The notes: generated by a model not told the origin, from the sequence alone. A stretch of DNA of 21,227 nt from JAVKSL01 sp039583695 (GCA_039583695.1 JAVKSL010000050.1:1-21227), one strand, 5' to 3'; positions 1 to 8,112 are shown, counted from the first letter of the stretch. Numbers and translations are program-made.

Positions 1-484
1 GCGGCGACCGAGCGATCGAGGCTCTTGATGGAGGTGTTGAGCGCCCGGATGACCCGTACGTAGCCCAAAACGGCGTCGCGGCGGGCTTCGGCCTCGGGGC
101 CGTCGCCGATGCCTTGGGGGGCAGGGCGCAGACGCTCGACCAGCTCGGCGGCGGGCCGGCGGCCGGAGTAGCCGTGCTTGGTCAAAAAGGCGGCCATCCG
201 CTTCTCGCCCAACCCACGGGCCGATCCCGGGGTCGGGTAGCGGGCCCAGAAGGCGCTCGGGTCTCTTCGCTGAAGGGGGCCAGCACCGTCAGCTTGTGGG
301 ACCGCAGGCGCAGGTACTCGGCGATCACCTCGGCGTCGCCGGGGTCGTCTTTGGCGCCTGCGCAGACCTCCGATTCCCGCCACGTCTTGATAGCGTTCGG
401 CGAGACCGAGACCACCGGGTGGCCCGCCTCCAAGAGGGCGTTTTACCAGGCGGCCGTCGGGCCGCTCGATCGCCACGGGCACCT
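1..484 (-). pseudogene. IS110-family transposase remnant, frameshifted and internally deleted, cut by the left edge
   Basis: Read on the minus strand, the pieces spell an IS110-type DEDD transposase in three disconnected frames. VAIERPDGRLV comes first; then, after one extra A (T-run at 441-444 on the plus strand), LEAGHPVVSVSPNAIKTW followed by a segment with GAKDDPGDAEVIAEYLR, whose acidic residues match the RNase H-like DEDD domain of this family. At about 250-258 the frame changes and residues jump from FSEETRA to ARYPTPGSARGLGEKRMAAF, so roughly 50 residues expected between them are missing. The last part has KHGYSGRRPAAELVERLR and continues off the window. The catalytic domain is broken, so no active enzyme is expected. 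Family assignment rests on recalled motifs. Confidence 0.8.
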
Positions 485-645
485 GGCGGGGCGGGCCCGG
501 GTGCTGGAGCCGCCGACGGACCGGGAGTACGGCGAGCGGGACTGCACGTTCGAGGACCTCGCCGGACATCGATGGCAGTTCTGCGAGACGGTGCGAGACG
601 CCGCACTTGAGGAGTACGGGTGCGAGACGTGTCGCCCTGGCCAGA
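485..645 (+). pseudogene. Fragment of a VOC (glyoxalase/bleomycin-resistance) family gene, C-terminal part
   Basis: Plus-strand codons in this stretch read ARVLEPPTDREYGERD, then CTFEDLAGHRWQF and CETVRDAALEEYG. This matches the C-terminal beta strands of VOC-superfamily proteins, where 'P.D.EYGER...DP.GH.W.F' is a common signature and the acidic residue before the final strands can bind metal. There is no start codon with a ribosome site and no N-terminal half: the sequence directly upstream is the 5' part of the IS110 remnant on the other strand. I read it as a gene stump left by insertion and deletion. The reading frame happens to stay open beyond it, but the residues after about 640 look non-coding. 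Confidence 0.6.
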
Positions 646-907
646 ACACTAACCGCCACAGCCCCCTGGTCGGATCTCCGGAGTCTGCACCTTCGGGCCC
701 CGAAGACGCGACCCCCCATTCGAGTTTCTCGGGACTGACCAACGTAGGACCGACATTTGAGTATGGCGGCCACCCGGGCGGCTGCATAGGGCAGCGCCGT
801 GACCAGCACAGCGGCTTAGCTTGTATAATCGGCAGCAACCCCTTGACACGTTCCAACTTGACATCGGTTGAGAACTCAACGGCTCATCGCACCGGGGTCA
901 GGCCGCA
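646..907. other. Non-coding gap with promoter-like patch and a 14-bp dyad
   Basis: No convincing gene is visible between the VOC stump and the IS630 stump. The 820-880 part is richer in A+T than its surroundings. It has a perfect TATAAT at 824-829, two TTGACA hexamers at 843-848 and 858-863, and a perfect inverted repeat GTTGAG-AA-CTCAAC at 867-880. This looks like the promoter/operator of a gene lost when the IS630 copy was inserted or deleted. No well-placed -10 box follows the second TTGACA, so activity is uncertain. Confidence 0.35.
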
Positions 908-1189
908 TGAACGCGGCTCACCGAGCAGTGCGCCAACGCCAAGCTCGTCCATCTCCCTGTCCACGCCTCCTGGCTCACCCAAGTGGAGATCTACTTCTCG
1001 GTGATCCAGCGCAAGGTGCTCACGCCCAACGACTTCGCCGACACCGCCGAGATTGCGGAGCGCCTCGCCGCCTTCGAGCGCCGCTACGAGCGGGCGGCCG
1101 CGCCCTTCGAGTGGAAGTTCACCCGTCACGACCTCGCCCTGCTTATGAAGAAGCTCGCCGAGAAGCCGGACTACCCGCAGGCGGCCTGA
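908..1189 (+). pseudogene. 3' end of an IS630-family transposase
   Basis: The frame ending with TGA at 1187-1189 reads RLTEQCANAKLVHLPVHASW, then LTQVEIYFSVIQRKVLTPND and an AERLAAFERRYERAAAPFEW segment. This is the C-terminal part of the DDE domain of IS630/Tc1-like transposases; the last catalytic acid is expected at VEIYFS. A TGA at 908 lies in the same frame and the first two catalytic acids are absent, so only the final third remains. An ATG at 983 could start a 68-residue peptide, but that would be an accidental start inside the catalytic core. Downstream bases 1190-1265 hold no gene and may include the IS end. Confidence 0.75.
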
Positions 1190-1265
1190 CGGGCCGTAGT
1201 GCACGGGCCTCGAAGATAGGTAATCGAATTTACGACCCGGACCACTTAGTACCCCAGCCTGCACA

Positions 1266-1724
1266 TTACATGCGACGCGCAGTTTCGCGGAGCTCCTCGG
1301 CGACGGCCTGGTAGCGCGCCGCGGTAGCGTCGAGCTCGGCGAGGATCCGCTGGAGACGGTCGGCCTTGGCTCTGACCCGCCTCCGGAACTCCTCGAGAGT
1401 GCTCATGGCCTCGCCCAGTAGCGCCACCTGCTCGTCGCGCTCGGCAGCCCCTTGCCACTCGGTCCTGATGGAAGCCAGGCGGTCCCGGGCTGCCAGGATG
1501 CGCTGGATCTCCTCCAGCGAGTAGCCCATCACCTCTTGAAGCTCACGGATGTGGGACACCCGAGCCACGTCGTCAGTGCCGTAGCGCCGGCAGCCGCCGG
1601 GGCTGTGAGCCGTGGGCGTGAGCAGGCCCACCTCCTCGTAATAACGCACGGTGCGCTCGGATACCCCAACCAGCTCGGCCATCTTGCCGATGGGGATGAG
1701 AGAATCCTCGACCAGGGCGCTCAT
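1266..1724 (-). CDS. MerR-family transcriptional regulator
   Basis: A 152-residue MerR-type activator/repressor. Residues 10-37 form the winged helix-turn-helix (IPIGKMAELVGVSERTVRYY followed by EEVGLLTP), the wing carries GGCRRYGTDDV, and residues 80-150 are a long alpha-helical dimerisation arm. No metal-binding cysteine cluster is present; the only cysteine sits in the wing (usually GYRRY), so a metal sensor is unlikely and a drug or lipophilic ligand is more probable. The ATG overlaps the stop of the upstream MFS gene by ATGA (1721-1724), so the two are co-transcribed and translationally coupled. By analogy with other MerR-efflux pairs it probably controls the operon through the palindrome at 3524-3537. 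Ligand unknown. Confidence 0.88.
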   Translation of the reverse strand: MSALVEDSLIPIGKMAELVGVSERTVRYYEEVGLLTPTAHSPGGCRRYGTDDVARVSHIRELQEVMGYSLEEIQRILAARDRLASIRTEWQGAAERDEQVALLGEAMSTLEEFRRRVRAKADRLQRILAELDATAARYQAVAEELRETARRM

Positions 1725-3499
1725 GGCTCGACTCCGACGGACACGCCCTGCGACGGCACCTCGACGGCGGCAGGCGCCTCGACGGCCGCTGGCTCGGCGC
1801 CAAGGGGCCCCTCAGAGTGCACGTACCTGGTCCCCCGCAGCCACGAGGCGACCGCCGCCAGCACCGAGGCCACCACCGCGAAGTCCAGAGCCGTGCGCAG
1901 CCCGGCCATGAACGGCTTGGCTATCAGGTGGGGGAAGAAGCTGTGCCCGGTCAGGAATGCCGCGCGCGCATGGGAGAGGTGCCCCAGGACCGGGCCCAGC
2001 AGGGTCTGCATCGGGTTGTAACCCAGGAATGCGGCGAACAGGCTGCTGACTGCCGGCAGATGCGAGATCCGGGTGGCGTCGGCCGCGGGGACCCCCTGAG
2101 CCGTCAGGCCGGTGTAAAGCGACTGCGGCAGGCTGGCCGACAGGCCGATGATTATAAGGGTGAAGAAGACCCCGATCGATAGCACCATGGCCGAGTTCTG
2201 GAAGGTAGCCGACATCCCGGCCCCAGCTCCACGCTGGGCGGGAGGCAGGCTGTTCATTATCCCGGCCCGGTTGGGCGATGCGAACATGCCCGCGGCCAGC
2301 CCGTAGGCCAGCAGCAGGAGGGCAAACCAGATGTAGCTGAAGTCGGCGGGCAGGAGTTGGAGCAGGGCGAAGACCACCGCTGCCACCAGCATCCCGCCGG
2401 TGGCAAAGGGCCTTGCCCCGTAGCGGTCGGAGAGGATGCCCGAGATGGGTCCGGCGACGAGGAACCCAACCGTCAGCGGCACCATGAAGATGCCGGCCCA
2501 GAGCGGGGTGGAGACGAAGCTGTAGCCATGAAGGGGCAGCCAGATCCCCTGCAGCCAGATGATCAGGATGAACATCAGGCCCCCACGGGCCAGGCCCGAG
2601 AGCAGGCTGGCCATGTTGCCGCCGGTGAAGGCCCGGATGCGGAACAGGCCCATACGGAACATCGGCTGGGCCACCCGGGTCTCGATGAAGGCAAACAGGC
2701 CCAGCACGGCCGCGCCGCCGATCAGGGCGCCCAGCACGCTGGGGTTGGTCCAACCCATCGTGTGACCTCCGTAGGGCAGTATCCCGTAGGTGATCCCCAC
2801 CAGCACCGCGATCAGGCCGGCGGCGAAGGTGAGGTTGCCCCACCAGTCGATGTGCGACGGCGCACGCACTCCCGTATCGCGAAGCTTGACATAGGCCCAC
2901 ACGGTGCCGAACAAGCCGACAGGCACCGACACCAAGAAGACCAATCGCCACGAGATCGGCCCCAGCAGCCCGCCGAGGATCAGCCCGATGAACGACCCGG
3001 CAATGGCAGCGACCACGTTGATCCCCAGCGCAAGGCCCCGCTGGTCCTCGGGGAAGGCGTCGGTCAGGATGGCGCTGGAATTGGCGAACAGCAAAGCGCC
3101 GCCGATGCCCTGGCCGATGCGCATCACCACCAGGTACAGCGCCGCCGAGGTTCCGCTCATCCAGGTGGCAGCCAGCAGGATCGAGAAGACCGTGAACACG
3201 GCAAAGCCCAGGTTGTACATCCTCACCCGACCGAACATGTCGCCTAGGCGCCCAAAGCTCACCACCAAGACCGCAGTAGCCACAAGGAAGCCCATGATCA
3301 TCCACAAAAAGTAGGAGGTATTGGCCGGGGTCAACGGGTCGAGGTGGATCCCCCGAAAGATGTCCGGGAGGGCGATCAGCACGATGGACGAGTTGATCGT
3401 CACCATCAGCACCCCGATTGTCGTATTGGACAGGGCAATCCACTTGTAGCGCGAGCTTCGACCCGTGTTGGGCACGGCCGGCCGTGTGGGTGTTGTCAC
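1721..3499 (-). CDS. MFS efflux transporter, DHA2 (14-helix, EmrB/QacA-like) family
   Basis: A 592-residue integral membrane protein, the size of the 14-helix drug:proton antiporters. The N-terminus has the DHA2-type helix 1 (VTINSSIVLIALPDI, about 33-47); motif A in the loop after helix 2 is GRLGDMFGRVRMY (83-95); helix 5 carries a motif C-like GSFIGLILGGLLGP (168-181), typical of exporters. Conserved charged residues R127 and D147 follow in the helix 4/5 region. The GTG start at 3499 is supported by AGGAGG seven bases upstream. It is first in a two-gene operon with the MerR regulator. Expected role is proton-driven export of hydrophobic drugs or metabolites; substrate cannot be read from sequence. 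Confidence 0.9.
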   Translation of the reverse strand: MTTPTRPAVPNTGRSSRYKWIALSNTTIGVLMVTINSSIVLIALPDIFRGIHLDPLTPANTSYFLWMIMGFLVATAVLVVSFGRLGDMFGRVRMYNLGFAVFTVFSILLAATWMSGTSAALYLVVMRIGQGIGGALLFANSSAILTDAFPEDQRGLALGINVVAAIAGSFIGLILGGLLGPISWRLVFLVSVPVGLFGTVWAYVKLRDTGVRAPSHIDWWGNLTFAAGLIAVLVGITYGILPYGGHTMGWTNPSVLGALIGGAAVLGLFAFIETRVAQPMFRMGLFRIRAFTGGNMASLLSGLARGGLMFILIIWLQGIWLPLHGYSFVSTPLWAGIFMVPLTVGFLVAGPISGILSDRYGARPFATGGMLVAAVVFALLQLLPADFSYIWFALLLLAYGLAAGMFASPNRAGIMNSLPPAQRGAGAGMSATFQNSAMVLSIGVFFTLIIIGLSASLPQSLYTGLTAQGVPAADATRISHLPAVSSLFAAFLGYNPMQTLLGPVLGHLSHARAAFLTGHSFFPHLIAKPFMAGLRTALDFAVVASVLAAVASWLRGTRYVHSEGPLGAEPAAVEAPAAVEVPSQGVSVGVEP

Positions 3500-3523
3500 G
3501 TGGATCCCTCCTCTACGAAATGT

Positions 3524-3537
3524 TAACGTTCACGTTA
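3524..3537. promoter_or_regulatory. Palindromic operator upstream of the MFS-MerR operon
   Basis: TAACGT-TC-ACGTTA is a perfect 6-2-6 inverted repeat 25 bases upstream of the MFS start codon, with an outer G/C pair also matching. ACGT-centred dyads of this spacing are plausible MerR targets, and the operon encodes its own MerR. The TAA stop of the upstream acyltransferase gene (3535-3537) is inside the palindrome, so binding would affect only the downstream pair. Confidence 0.55.
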
Positions 3538-4500
3538 GCGTGTGCGAGTGCCCAGCCCGCCCGGTCGAAGGTTGGTGTGGTCCCGGCACTCCGGGTCGCT
3601 GGGCCAGTTGGGCTGGAACAGGTGCCACTGCTCAGGGGCACGCCGTATCAGGCCCTCCAACTCTGAGGCCAGGCCAGCGGTGACCCGGGCGACATCCTCA
3701 CCCAGGGCACCCTTGCGAGATGTGTCCAGAGGTGGGCGGAGGATTCCCAGGTGCCCACCCCGGGGCAGGTCGACAACCGCCGTCGGCAGGAGAGCCGCCC
3801 CGGTGCGCAGGGCGAGGAGGGCAGGACCCGCAGGCAGGTTGGTCACCTCCCCGAAGAAGCTCACCGGCACTCCCCCGCCACCCAGCTCCCGGTCACAAAC
3901 CAGCCCCACGAGGCCCCCTGAGCGCAGGACCCCGAGCAGGCTGGTGGCCGCCCGTGGACCATGCGGCACCACGGTGAGGCCCAAGGCTCGGCGGCTGTCG
4001 GCGAACCAGGAGAACAGGGCGTCGTGGCCGCCGGCCTCGACCACAACGGTCATCGGGTAGCCGAGAGCGCCAAGAGCGGCGCCCGCGTAGTCCCAGCTGC
4101 CCATGTGCGGCAGGCCGAGGATCACTCCCTTGCCAGCATGGAGCCCTGCGCGCAGGTGCTCAAAGCCCTCGAAGCAGATGTGGGCTCGGAGCTCCGCCGA
4201 CGTGCAGGTGCTGAGCCGGGCCGACTCGCCCCAGTAGCGGGCGTAGGAGGCGAAGGCTCGCAGGGTGGCCACCTGCAGTCGGAAACCCGTGAGCCCGGAA
4301 TCGCCTCCCACCCGCCGTTGGTGCCGGGCCACGACGGCTCGGCGAGCGGGCATCAACGCGGCACAGGCGAGTCCTCCGAACTCGATCAGCGGTACTTGGC
4401 GGGGTGTGTTGCGGGCCACGGCAGCTCCGGCCCGATAGGCGAGGAAGCTCACATCCCATCTGGGGCTGGCCGCCTCCTCAGGCCCTTTGCTCTCCACCAC
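3535..4500 (-). CDS. Lysophospholipid acyltransferase (PatA/HtrB-like), probable phosphatidylinositol mannoside acyltransferase
   Basis: About 320 residues, the usual size of the LpxL/HtrB/PatA branch. The acyltransferase motif HMGSWD (H132, D137; the HX4D/E catalytic pair) follows GKGVILGLP. A later block CDRELGGGGVPVSFFGEVTN, then LPAGPALLALRTGAALLPTA, is the acceptor/acyl-binding region of the family. The protein is expected at the inner face of the membrane, using acyl-CoA. It lies downstream of a CDP-alcohol phosphatidyltransferase, overlapping its last codons; the same pair occurs in the mycobacterial pgsA-patA-pimA cluster, which supports a glycolipid role. pimA is not present here. 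The start is uncertain: GTG 4500 is listed, but the family-like sequence begins near VSFLAYRAG, so GTG at about 4452 is possible. Confidence 0.82.
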   Translation of the reverse strand: MVESKGPEEAASPRWDVSFLAYRAGAAVARNTPRQVPLIEFGGLACAALMPARRAVVARHQRRVGGDSGLTGFRLQVATLRAFASYARYWGESARLSTCTSAELRAHICFEGFEHLRAGLHAGKGVILGLPHMGSWDYAGAALGALGYPMTVVVEAGGHDALFSWFADSRRALGLTVVPHGPRAATSLLGVLRSGGLVGLVCDRELGGGGVPVSFFGEVTNLPAGPALLALRTGAALLPTAVVDLPRGGHLGILRPPLDTSRKGALGEDVARVTAGLASELEGLIRRAPEQWHLFQPNWPSDPECRDHTNLRPGGLGTRTR

Positions 4501-5380
4501 TCATGCCCTGGCGGCGCGAGCCTGGCCTGGCTGGGCGCGCTGGCCGTGGGGCGCCGGCCGGCCGGTGGGAGCGCTCCGCTCCCCACCGAACACCGAGCTC
4601 ACCCGAGTGCCTCACAGAACCGCCCCTCATGTGGGGGCGTATGCGGGTCCCGTCGCCGCGGACCGGACGAGGCCGATCCAAGCGCCGAGCAGCATCGCCA
4701 GTGTCGGTGGTCGGAGCCAGCGCCCCCGCGACCGCCGAGCGAGCGACCGCCGCGCCCCCAGCCGTCGCCGCGGCCGCCAGCCCTGCCGACGCCTGGCGCC
4801 ACCCGCTCACGAAACGTTGCCCTGCGGTGAGCAGGCTCAGCGCCAGGATCAGCCACAGCGCCGGCACGAGCACAGGGGCCGACACCAGGTATGCCTGGAC
4901 GAACGCCGCCACGCCCAGCACGATCATCCGCTCTGCTCTCTCCATGATCCCGCCCTGAGCCGCCAGACCCAAGGTATCCGCTTTGGCCCGCACGTAGGAG
5001 GGCAGCATCGATGCAGCCAGCACCCCCAAGGCCAGCACCGCCAGGTACGGGCGGCCCACGCTCACCAGGTACCACGCAACCCCCGCCAGCATGAAGACGT
5101 CCGAGAGCCGGTCGGCCACCGAGTCGAAGAAGGCGCCCCTGACCGACGCCGAGCCAGTGGCGGTGGCGAGCGGCCCGTCCAGCAGATCGGCCAGCCCGCA
5201 GAACCCGATGAGCACCGCTCCGGCGGTGAGGTCCCCGACCGCCAGGGCCGCACCTGCGCCCGCAGCCAGCACCAGGCCGAGCCCGGTCAGCTGGTCCGGG
5301 GTGACCCCGGTACGGCGCAGGACGACACTTATCGGGGTGGTGCCCCGCGCAACCCCAGCTCGCCACCGGCCATCCAGCAC
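4478..5380 (-). CDS. CDP-alcohol phosphatidyltransferase (phosphatidylinositol-phosphate synthase-like)
   Basis: Integral membrane enzyme that transfers a phosphatidyl group from CDP-diacylglycerol to an alcohol. The signature D65-LL-D68-G69-PL-A72...G82-AFF-D86-SVA-D90 matches the family motif DxxDGxxAR(x8)GxxxDxxxD, except that the arginine after A72 is threonine. Several hydrophobic helices follow to about residue 195. GTG at 5380 is chosen because VLDGRWRAGVARG is a typical N-terminus and TAGGCT lies seven bases before it; longer frames run into the divergent gene. The last ~100 residues (Ala/Arg/Pro/Gly-rich, no helix) are beyond the usual family end, and the final eight codons overlap the acyltransferase start. 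PI-phosphate versus PG-phosphate synthase is not decided by sequence alone. Confidence 0.82.
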   Translation of the reverse strand: MLDGRWRAGVARGTTPISVVLRRTGVTPDQLTGLGLVLAAGAGAALAVGDLTAGAVLIGFCGLADLLDGPLATATGSASVRGAFFDSVADRLSDVFMLAGVAWYLVSVGRPYLAVLALGVLAASMLPSYVRAKADTLGLAAQGGIMERAERMIVLGVAAFVQAYLVSAPVLVPALWLILALSLLTAGQRFVSGWRQASAGLAAAATAGGAAVARSAVAGALAPTTDTGDAARRLDRPRPVRGDGTRIRPHMRGGSVRHSGELGVRWGAERSHRPAGAPRPARPARPGSRRQGMSGGEQRA

Positions 5381-5387
5381 TCCAACC

Positions 5388-5393
5388 AGCCTA
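5388..5393 (-). promoter_or_regulatory. -10 box for leaderless CDP-alcohol phosphatidyltransferase gene
   Basis: On the minus strand TAGGCT is followed by seven bases and the GTG start, with no Shine-Dalgarno sequence. This is the spacing expected when transcription begins at or next to the start codon. Confidence 0.45.
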
Positions 5394-5472
5394 GCGCCAC
5401 GACAAGCACTCTCGATAGGCTGAGCCGTGGGGGTTGGGGTCAGCTCCCAACAAACCAACGAAAGAGGCGCCG

Positions 5473-7566
5473 GTGAAGAGCTTCTCGCCAGACAAGATCC
5501 GCAACGTTGCTCTGATCGGCCACGGCGGCGCCGGAAAGACCACCCTCGCCGAGGCACTCCTGGCCTGCTCGGGCGCGATCAGCCGGATGGGCCGGGTGGA
5601 GGACGGCACCACCACCACCGACCACGAGCCCGAGGAGCACCGCCGTCACCTGTCGCTGTCGCTGGCGCTGGCCCCCTTCGAGCACGACGGGCACAAGCTG
5701 AACCTGATCGACACTCCCGGATACGCCGACTTCGCCGGGGACGTGGCCGCCGCGCTGTCGGTCGCCGACCTGGCGGTGCTGGTGGTCAGCGCAGTCGACG
5801 GGGTGGAGGTCCAGACCGAGCGCTACTGGGACATGGCTTCTGCGGCCGGGGTCCCGCGGATGGTATTCGTGAACAAGTGCGACCGGGAGCGAGCCAGCTT
5901 CGCGAGAACCCTCGAATCGCTGCAGAGCCACTTCGGGGCTGGGGTGGCGCCCGTCGAGCTGCCACTCGGCGAGGAGGCGTCGCTGCGGGGGGTGGTCGAC
6001 CTGCTGGCAGATGTGGCTATCGTGTACGACGGGCCGGGAGGGAGCGCAGGGGTCGGGAGTGGGCACGGAGGCCGGATGCACACCGAGCAAGTTCCTCCGG
6101 AGATGGCCGAGACCGAGCATCAGGTCCGCGAAGCGTTGGTGGAGGGAATAGTGGTCGCCGACGACGTGCTGGTAGAGCGCTACCTGGACGGCGAGGAGCT
6201 CACGCCGGCAGAGCTGGCGGGAGCCCTGGCGCAGGGGGTCGCTAGTGGCGCGGTGTTCCCAGTGGTTTGCGGATCGGCCACCATGGGCATCGGGATCGAG
6301 CGCCTGGCCGACTTGATATGCGAGGTGGGGCCCCCGCCGAATGCCCGGCCTCCGTTGCGCGTAGAGGCGGCGGGGGCTCCCCTGGACGTGGCGCCCGATC
6401 CCGACGGGGAGCCGTTGGCCGTGGTGTACAAGACCCTGGCAGACCCCTACGTCGGCAAGGTGAGCCTGCTCAAGGTGTGCTCGGGCACCATCCGGCCCGA
6501 CACCGTGCTCACCAACCCGCGCACCCATACCGACGAGCGCCTGCACAACCTGTTTGCCCTTCGGGGCAAGGAGCACGACGAGGTGTCCGAGGCGCCTGCC
6601 GGTGACCTGGTGGCCGTCGCCAAGCTGACCGACACTGCGACCGGGGACACCCTGGCGCCACGGACCATGCCAGTGGTGGTGCCAGTTGCGCCGCTGCCCG
6701 AGCCCGTGCTGTCGATCGCCATCCGGCCGCGCTCCAAGGTCGACGAGGACAAGCTCATGACCGCCCTGCACCGCCTCCAAGACGAGGACCCCTCGGTCCG
6801 GGTGCGAAGAGATGACGAGACACACCAGACGGTGCTCTCGGGGATGGGCGACACGCATCTTTCGGTGTGCGCCGAGCGCCTCCACCGCAAGTTCGGCGTC
6901 GACGTGGAGACCGAGGATCTGCTGGTGGCCTACCGGGAGACCATCACCGCCCCGGCAGAGGCGGAGGGCAAGTACAAGAAGCAGACCGGTGGCCACGGTC
7001 AGTACGGCGTGTGCCACCTGCGCCTGGCGCCCCTGGCAAGGGGCGAGGGATTCGCCTTCGTGGACAAGATCGTGGGCGGGGCGATCCCCCGCCAGTTCAT
7101 CCCCGCAGTCGAGAAGGGCGTGGTGGAGGCGATGGCGATGGGCGGCCTTCACGGCTTCCCGGTGGTCGACGTGGAGGTGACCTGCGACGACGGCAAGTAC
7201 CACCCGGTCGACTCGTCCGAGCTGAGCTTCAAGATGGCCGCTTCGCTGGGCTTCCGGGAGGCACTGGGCAAAGCCTCACCGGTGGTGCTGGAGCCGATCT
7301 CGCTGCTGGCCGTCACCGTCCCGGCGGCGTACCAGGGCGACGTGCTGGGCGACCTCAACTCCCGCAGGGGCAGGGTCCAGGGCACCGAGGTGGGAGCCGG
7401 CGGCGCACAGACGGTCGTGGCCATCGTGCCCACCTCGGAGATCACCCGCTACGCCATCGACCTGCGCTCGATCACGGGCGGCAGGGGCAGCTTTCGGGTC
7501 TGCCACGACCACTACGACGTGCTCCCGGCCCACATGGTCGCCCGGCTGCCCAAGCGGGGCGAGTAG
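5473..7566 (+). CDS. Elongation factor G-like GTPase (EF-G paralogue)
   Basis: A 697-residue translational GTPase with all EF-G domains. G1 is GHGGAGKTT (16-24), G3 is DTPGYADF (80-87), G4 is NKCD (134-137), and GSATMGIGIERL contains the G5-like region. After the GTPase domain come domain II (AVVYKTLADPYVGKVSLLKV), domain III (LSIAIRPRSKVDEDKL), domain IV (GQYGVCHLRLAPL) and domain V (EPISLLAVTVPAAYQGDVLG). The order matches the actinobacterial 'EF-G-like' group distinct from canonical FusA, which normally lies with rpsL/rpsG/tuf; none of those is nearby. GTG at 5473 (MKSFSPDKIRNV) has AAGAGG upstream; a TTG at 5434 is an alternative. Role on the ribosome or in stress is not established from sequence. 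Confidence 0.93.
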   Translation: MKSFSPDKIRNVALIGHGGAGKTTLAEALLACSGAISRMGRVEDGTTTTDHEPEEHRRHLSLSLALAPFEHDGHKLNLIDTPGYADFAGDVAAALSVADLAVLVVSAVDGVEVQTERYWDMASAAGVPRMVFVNKCDRERASFARTLESLQSHFGAGVAPVELPLGEEASLRGVVDLLADVAIVYDGPGGSAGVGSGHGGRMHTEQVPPEMAETEHQVREALVEGIVVADDVLVERYLDGEELTPAELAGALAQGVASGAVFPVVCGSATMGIGIERLADLICEVGPPPNARPPLRVEAAGAPLDVAPDPDGEPLAVVYKTLADPYVGKVSLLKVCSGTIRPDTVLTNPRTHTDERLHNLFALRGKEHDEVSEAPAGDLVAVAKLTDTATGDTLAPRTMPVVVPVAPLPEPVLSIAIRPRSKVDEDKLMTALHRLQDEDPSVRVRRDDETHQTVLSGMGDTHLSVCAERLHRKFGVDVETEDLLVAYRETITAPAEAEGKYKKQTGGHGQYGVCHLRLAPLARGEGFAFVDKIVGGAIPRQFIPAVEKGVVEAMAMGGLHGFPVVDVEVTCDDGKYHPVDSSELSFKMAASLGFREALGKASPVVLEPISLLAVTVPAAYQGDVLGDLNSRRGRVQGTEVGAGGAQTVVAIVPTSEITRYAIDLRSITGGRGSFRVCHDHYDVLPAHMVARLPKRGE

Positions 7567-7578
7567 GGGGCTGCCTTC

Positions 7579-8031
7579 TCAGGCGAGCTCGCCCGCGACC
7601 CGTTCCAGAGCCGCAGCCATCACCGCCAGCTCGGCAGGGCTGAGCTTGTCAATCAGGTGGCTGCGCACGCCCCCGGCGTGAGTGGGCGCAGCCTCGGCCA
7701 GCCGGCGCCGGCCCGCCTCGGTGAGCGCAGCCAGGCTCCCCCGCCCATCGCTCGGACAGCTTCGCCGACACACCAGGCCCTTGGCCTCGAGGCCGTCAAC
7801 CCTGCGGGTGAGCCCGCTCGGCGATACCAGCGACGCCTCCGCCAGCTCCGCCATCCTTCGCACTCCCTGCGGGGCTTCGGAGAGCTGGACCAATACCTCG
7901 TAGTCCGCCAAGGTGAGCCCGTGGGCCGCCACCAGCTCGGCATCCAGGCGGGTGAACAGCCGGGCGTGGGCGCGGATGAGGGCGCGCCACGCCGCCATCT
8001 CGGCCGGGCTCAGCCAGAGCTCGCAGTCCAT
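7579..8031 (-). CDS. MarR-family transcriptional regulator
   Basis: A 150-residue winged-helix regulator. Residues 1-35 are the N-terminal dimer helix; the DNA-binding part is TLADYEVLVQLSEAPQGVRR followed by MAELAEASLVSPSGLTRRVD (recognition helix SPSGLTRRVDGLEAKGLV), and the wing has RRSCPSDGRGSLAALTEAG. A C-terminal helix closes the dimer. The ATG at 8031 has GTGGGGGA immediately upstream. It is divergent from the YceI gene, so it very likely controls both from the 81-bp shared region. It ends only 12 bases from the convergent EF-G-like stop. A single cysteine in the wing could in principle sense oxidants, but there is no direct evidence. Confidence 0.9.
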   Translation of the reverse strand: MDCELWLSPAEMAAWRALIRAHARLFTRLDAELVAAHGLTLADYEVLVQLSEAPQGVRRMAELAEASLVSPSGLTRRVDGLEAKGLVCRRSCPSDGRGSLAALTEAGRRRLAEAAPTHAGGVRSHLIDKLSPAELAVMAAALERVAGELA

Positions 8032-8054
8032 TCCCCCACCATAGCCGCGCCCGG

Positions 8055-8084
8055 AATATACTTGCGTGCACAAACAGTTAGTAT
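8055..8084. promoter_or_regulatory. Divergent marR/yceI promoter-operator region
   Basis: The minus strand has TATATT (8055-8060) as a -10 box for the marR gene, and the plus strand has TAGTAT (8079-8084) as a -10 box for yceI. Between them lies an A+T-rich, partly symmetrical sequence centred near TTGCGTGCACAA (8062-8073). ATACT at 8058-8062 and AGTAT at 8080-8084 form inverted arms. The arrangement is what is expected of a MarR operator covering both promoters; the exact half-sites are inferred. Confidence 0.45.
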
Positions 8085-8112
8085 GGGGTAAGTCCAACCA
8101 GAAGGAGCGCTC

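Noticed and set aside
114..1004. Single 296-residue plus-strand open frame
   Set aside because: Only the middle (about 490-640) resembles a protein; the rest is antisense to the IS110 remnant or overlaps the promoter patch and IS630 stump.
2357..3247. Long plus-strand open frame opposite the MFS gene
   Set aside because: Gln/His/Arg-rich antisense shadow typical of high-GC membrane protein genes, with no motif or ribosome site.
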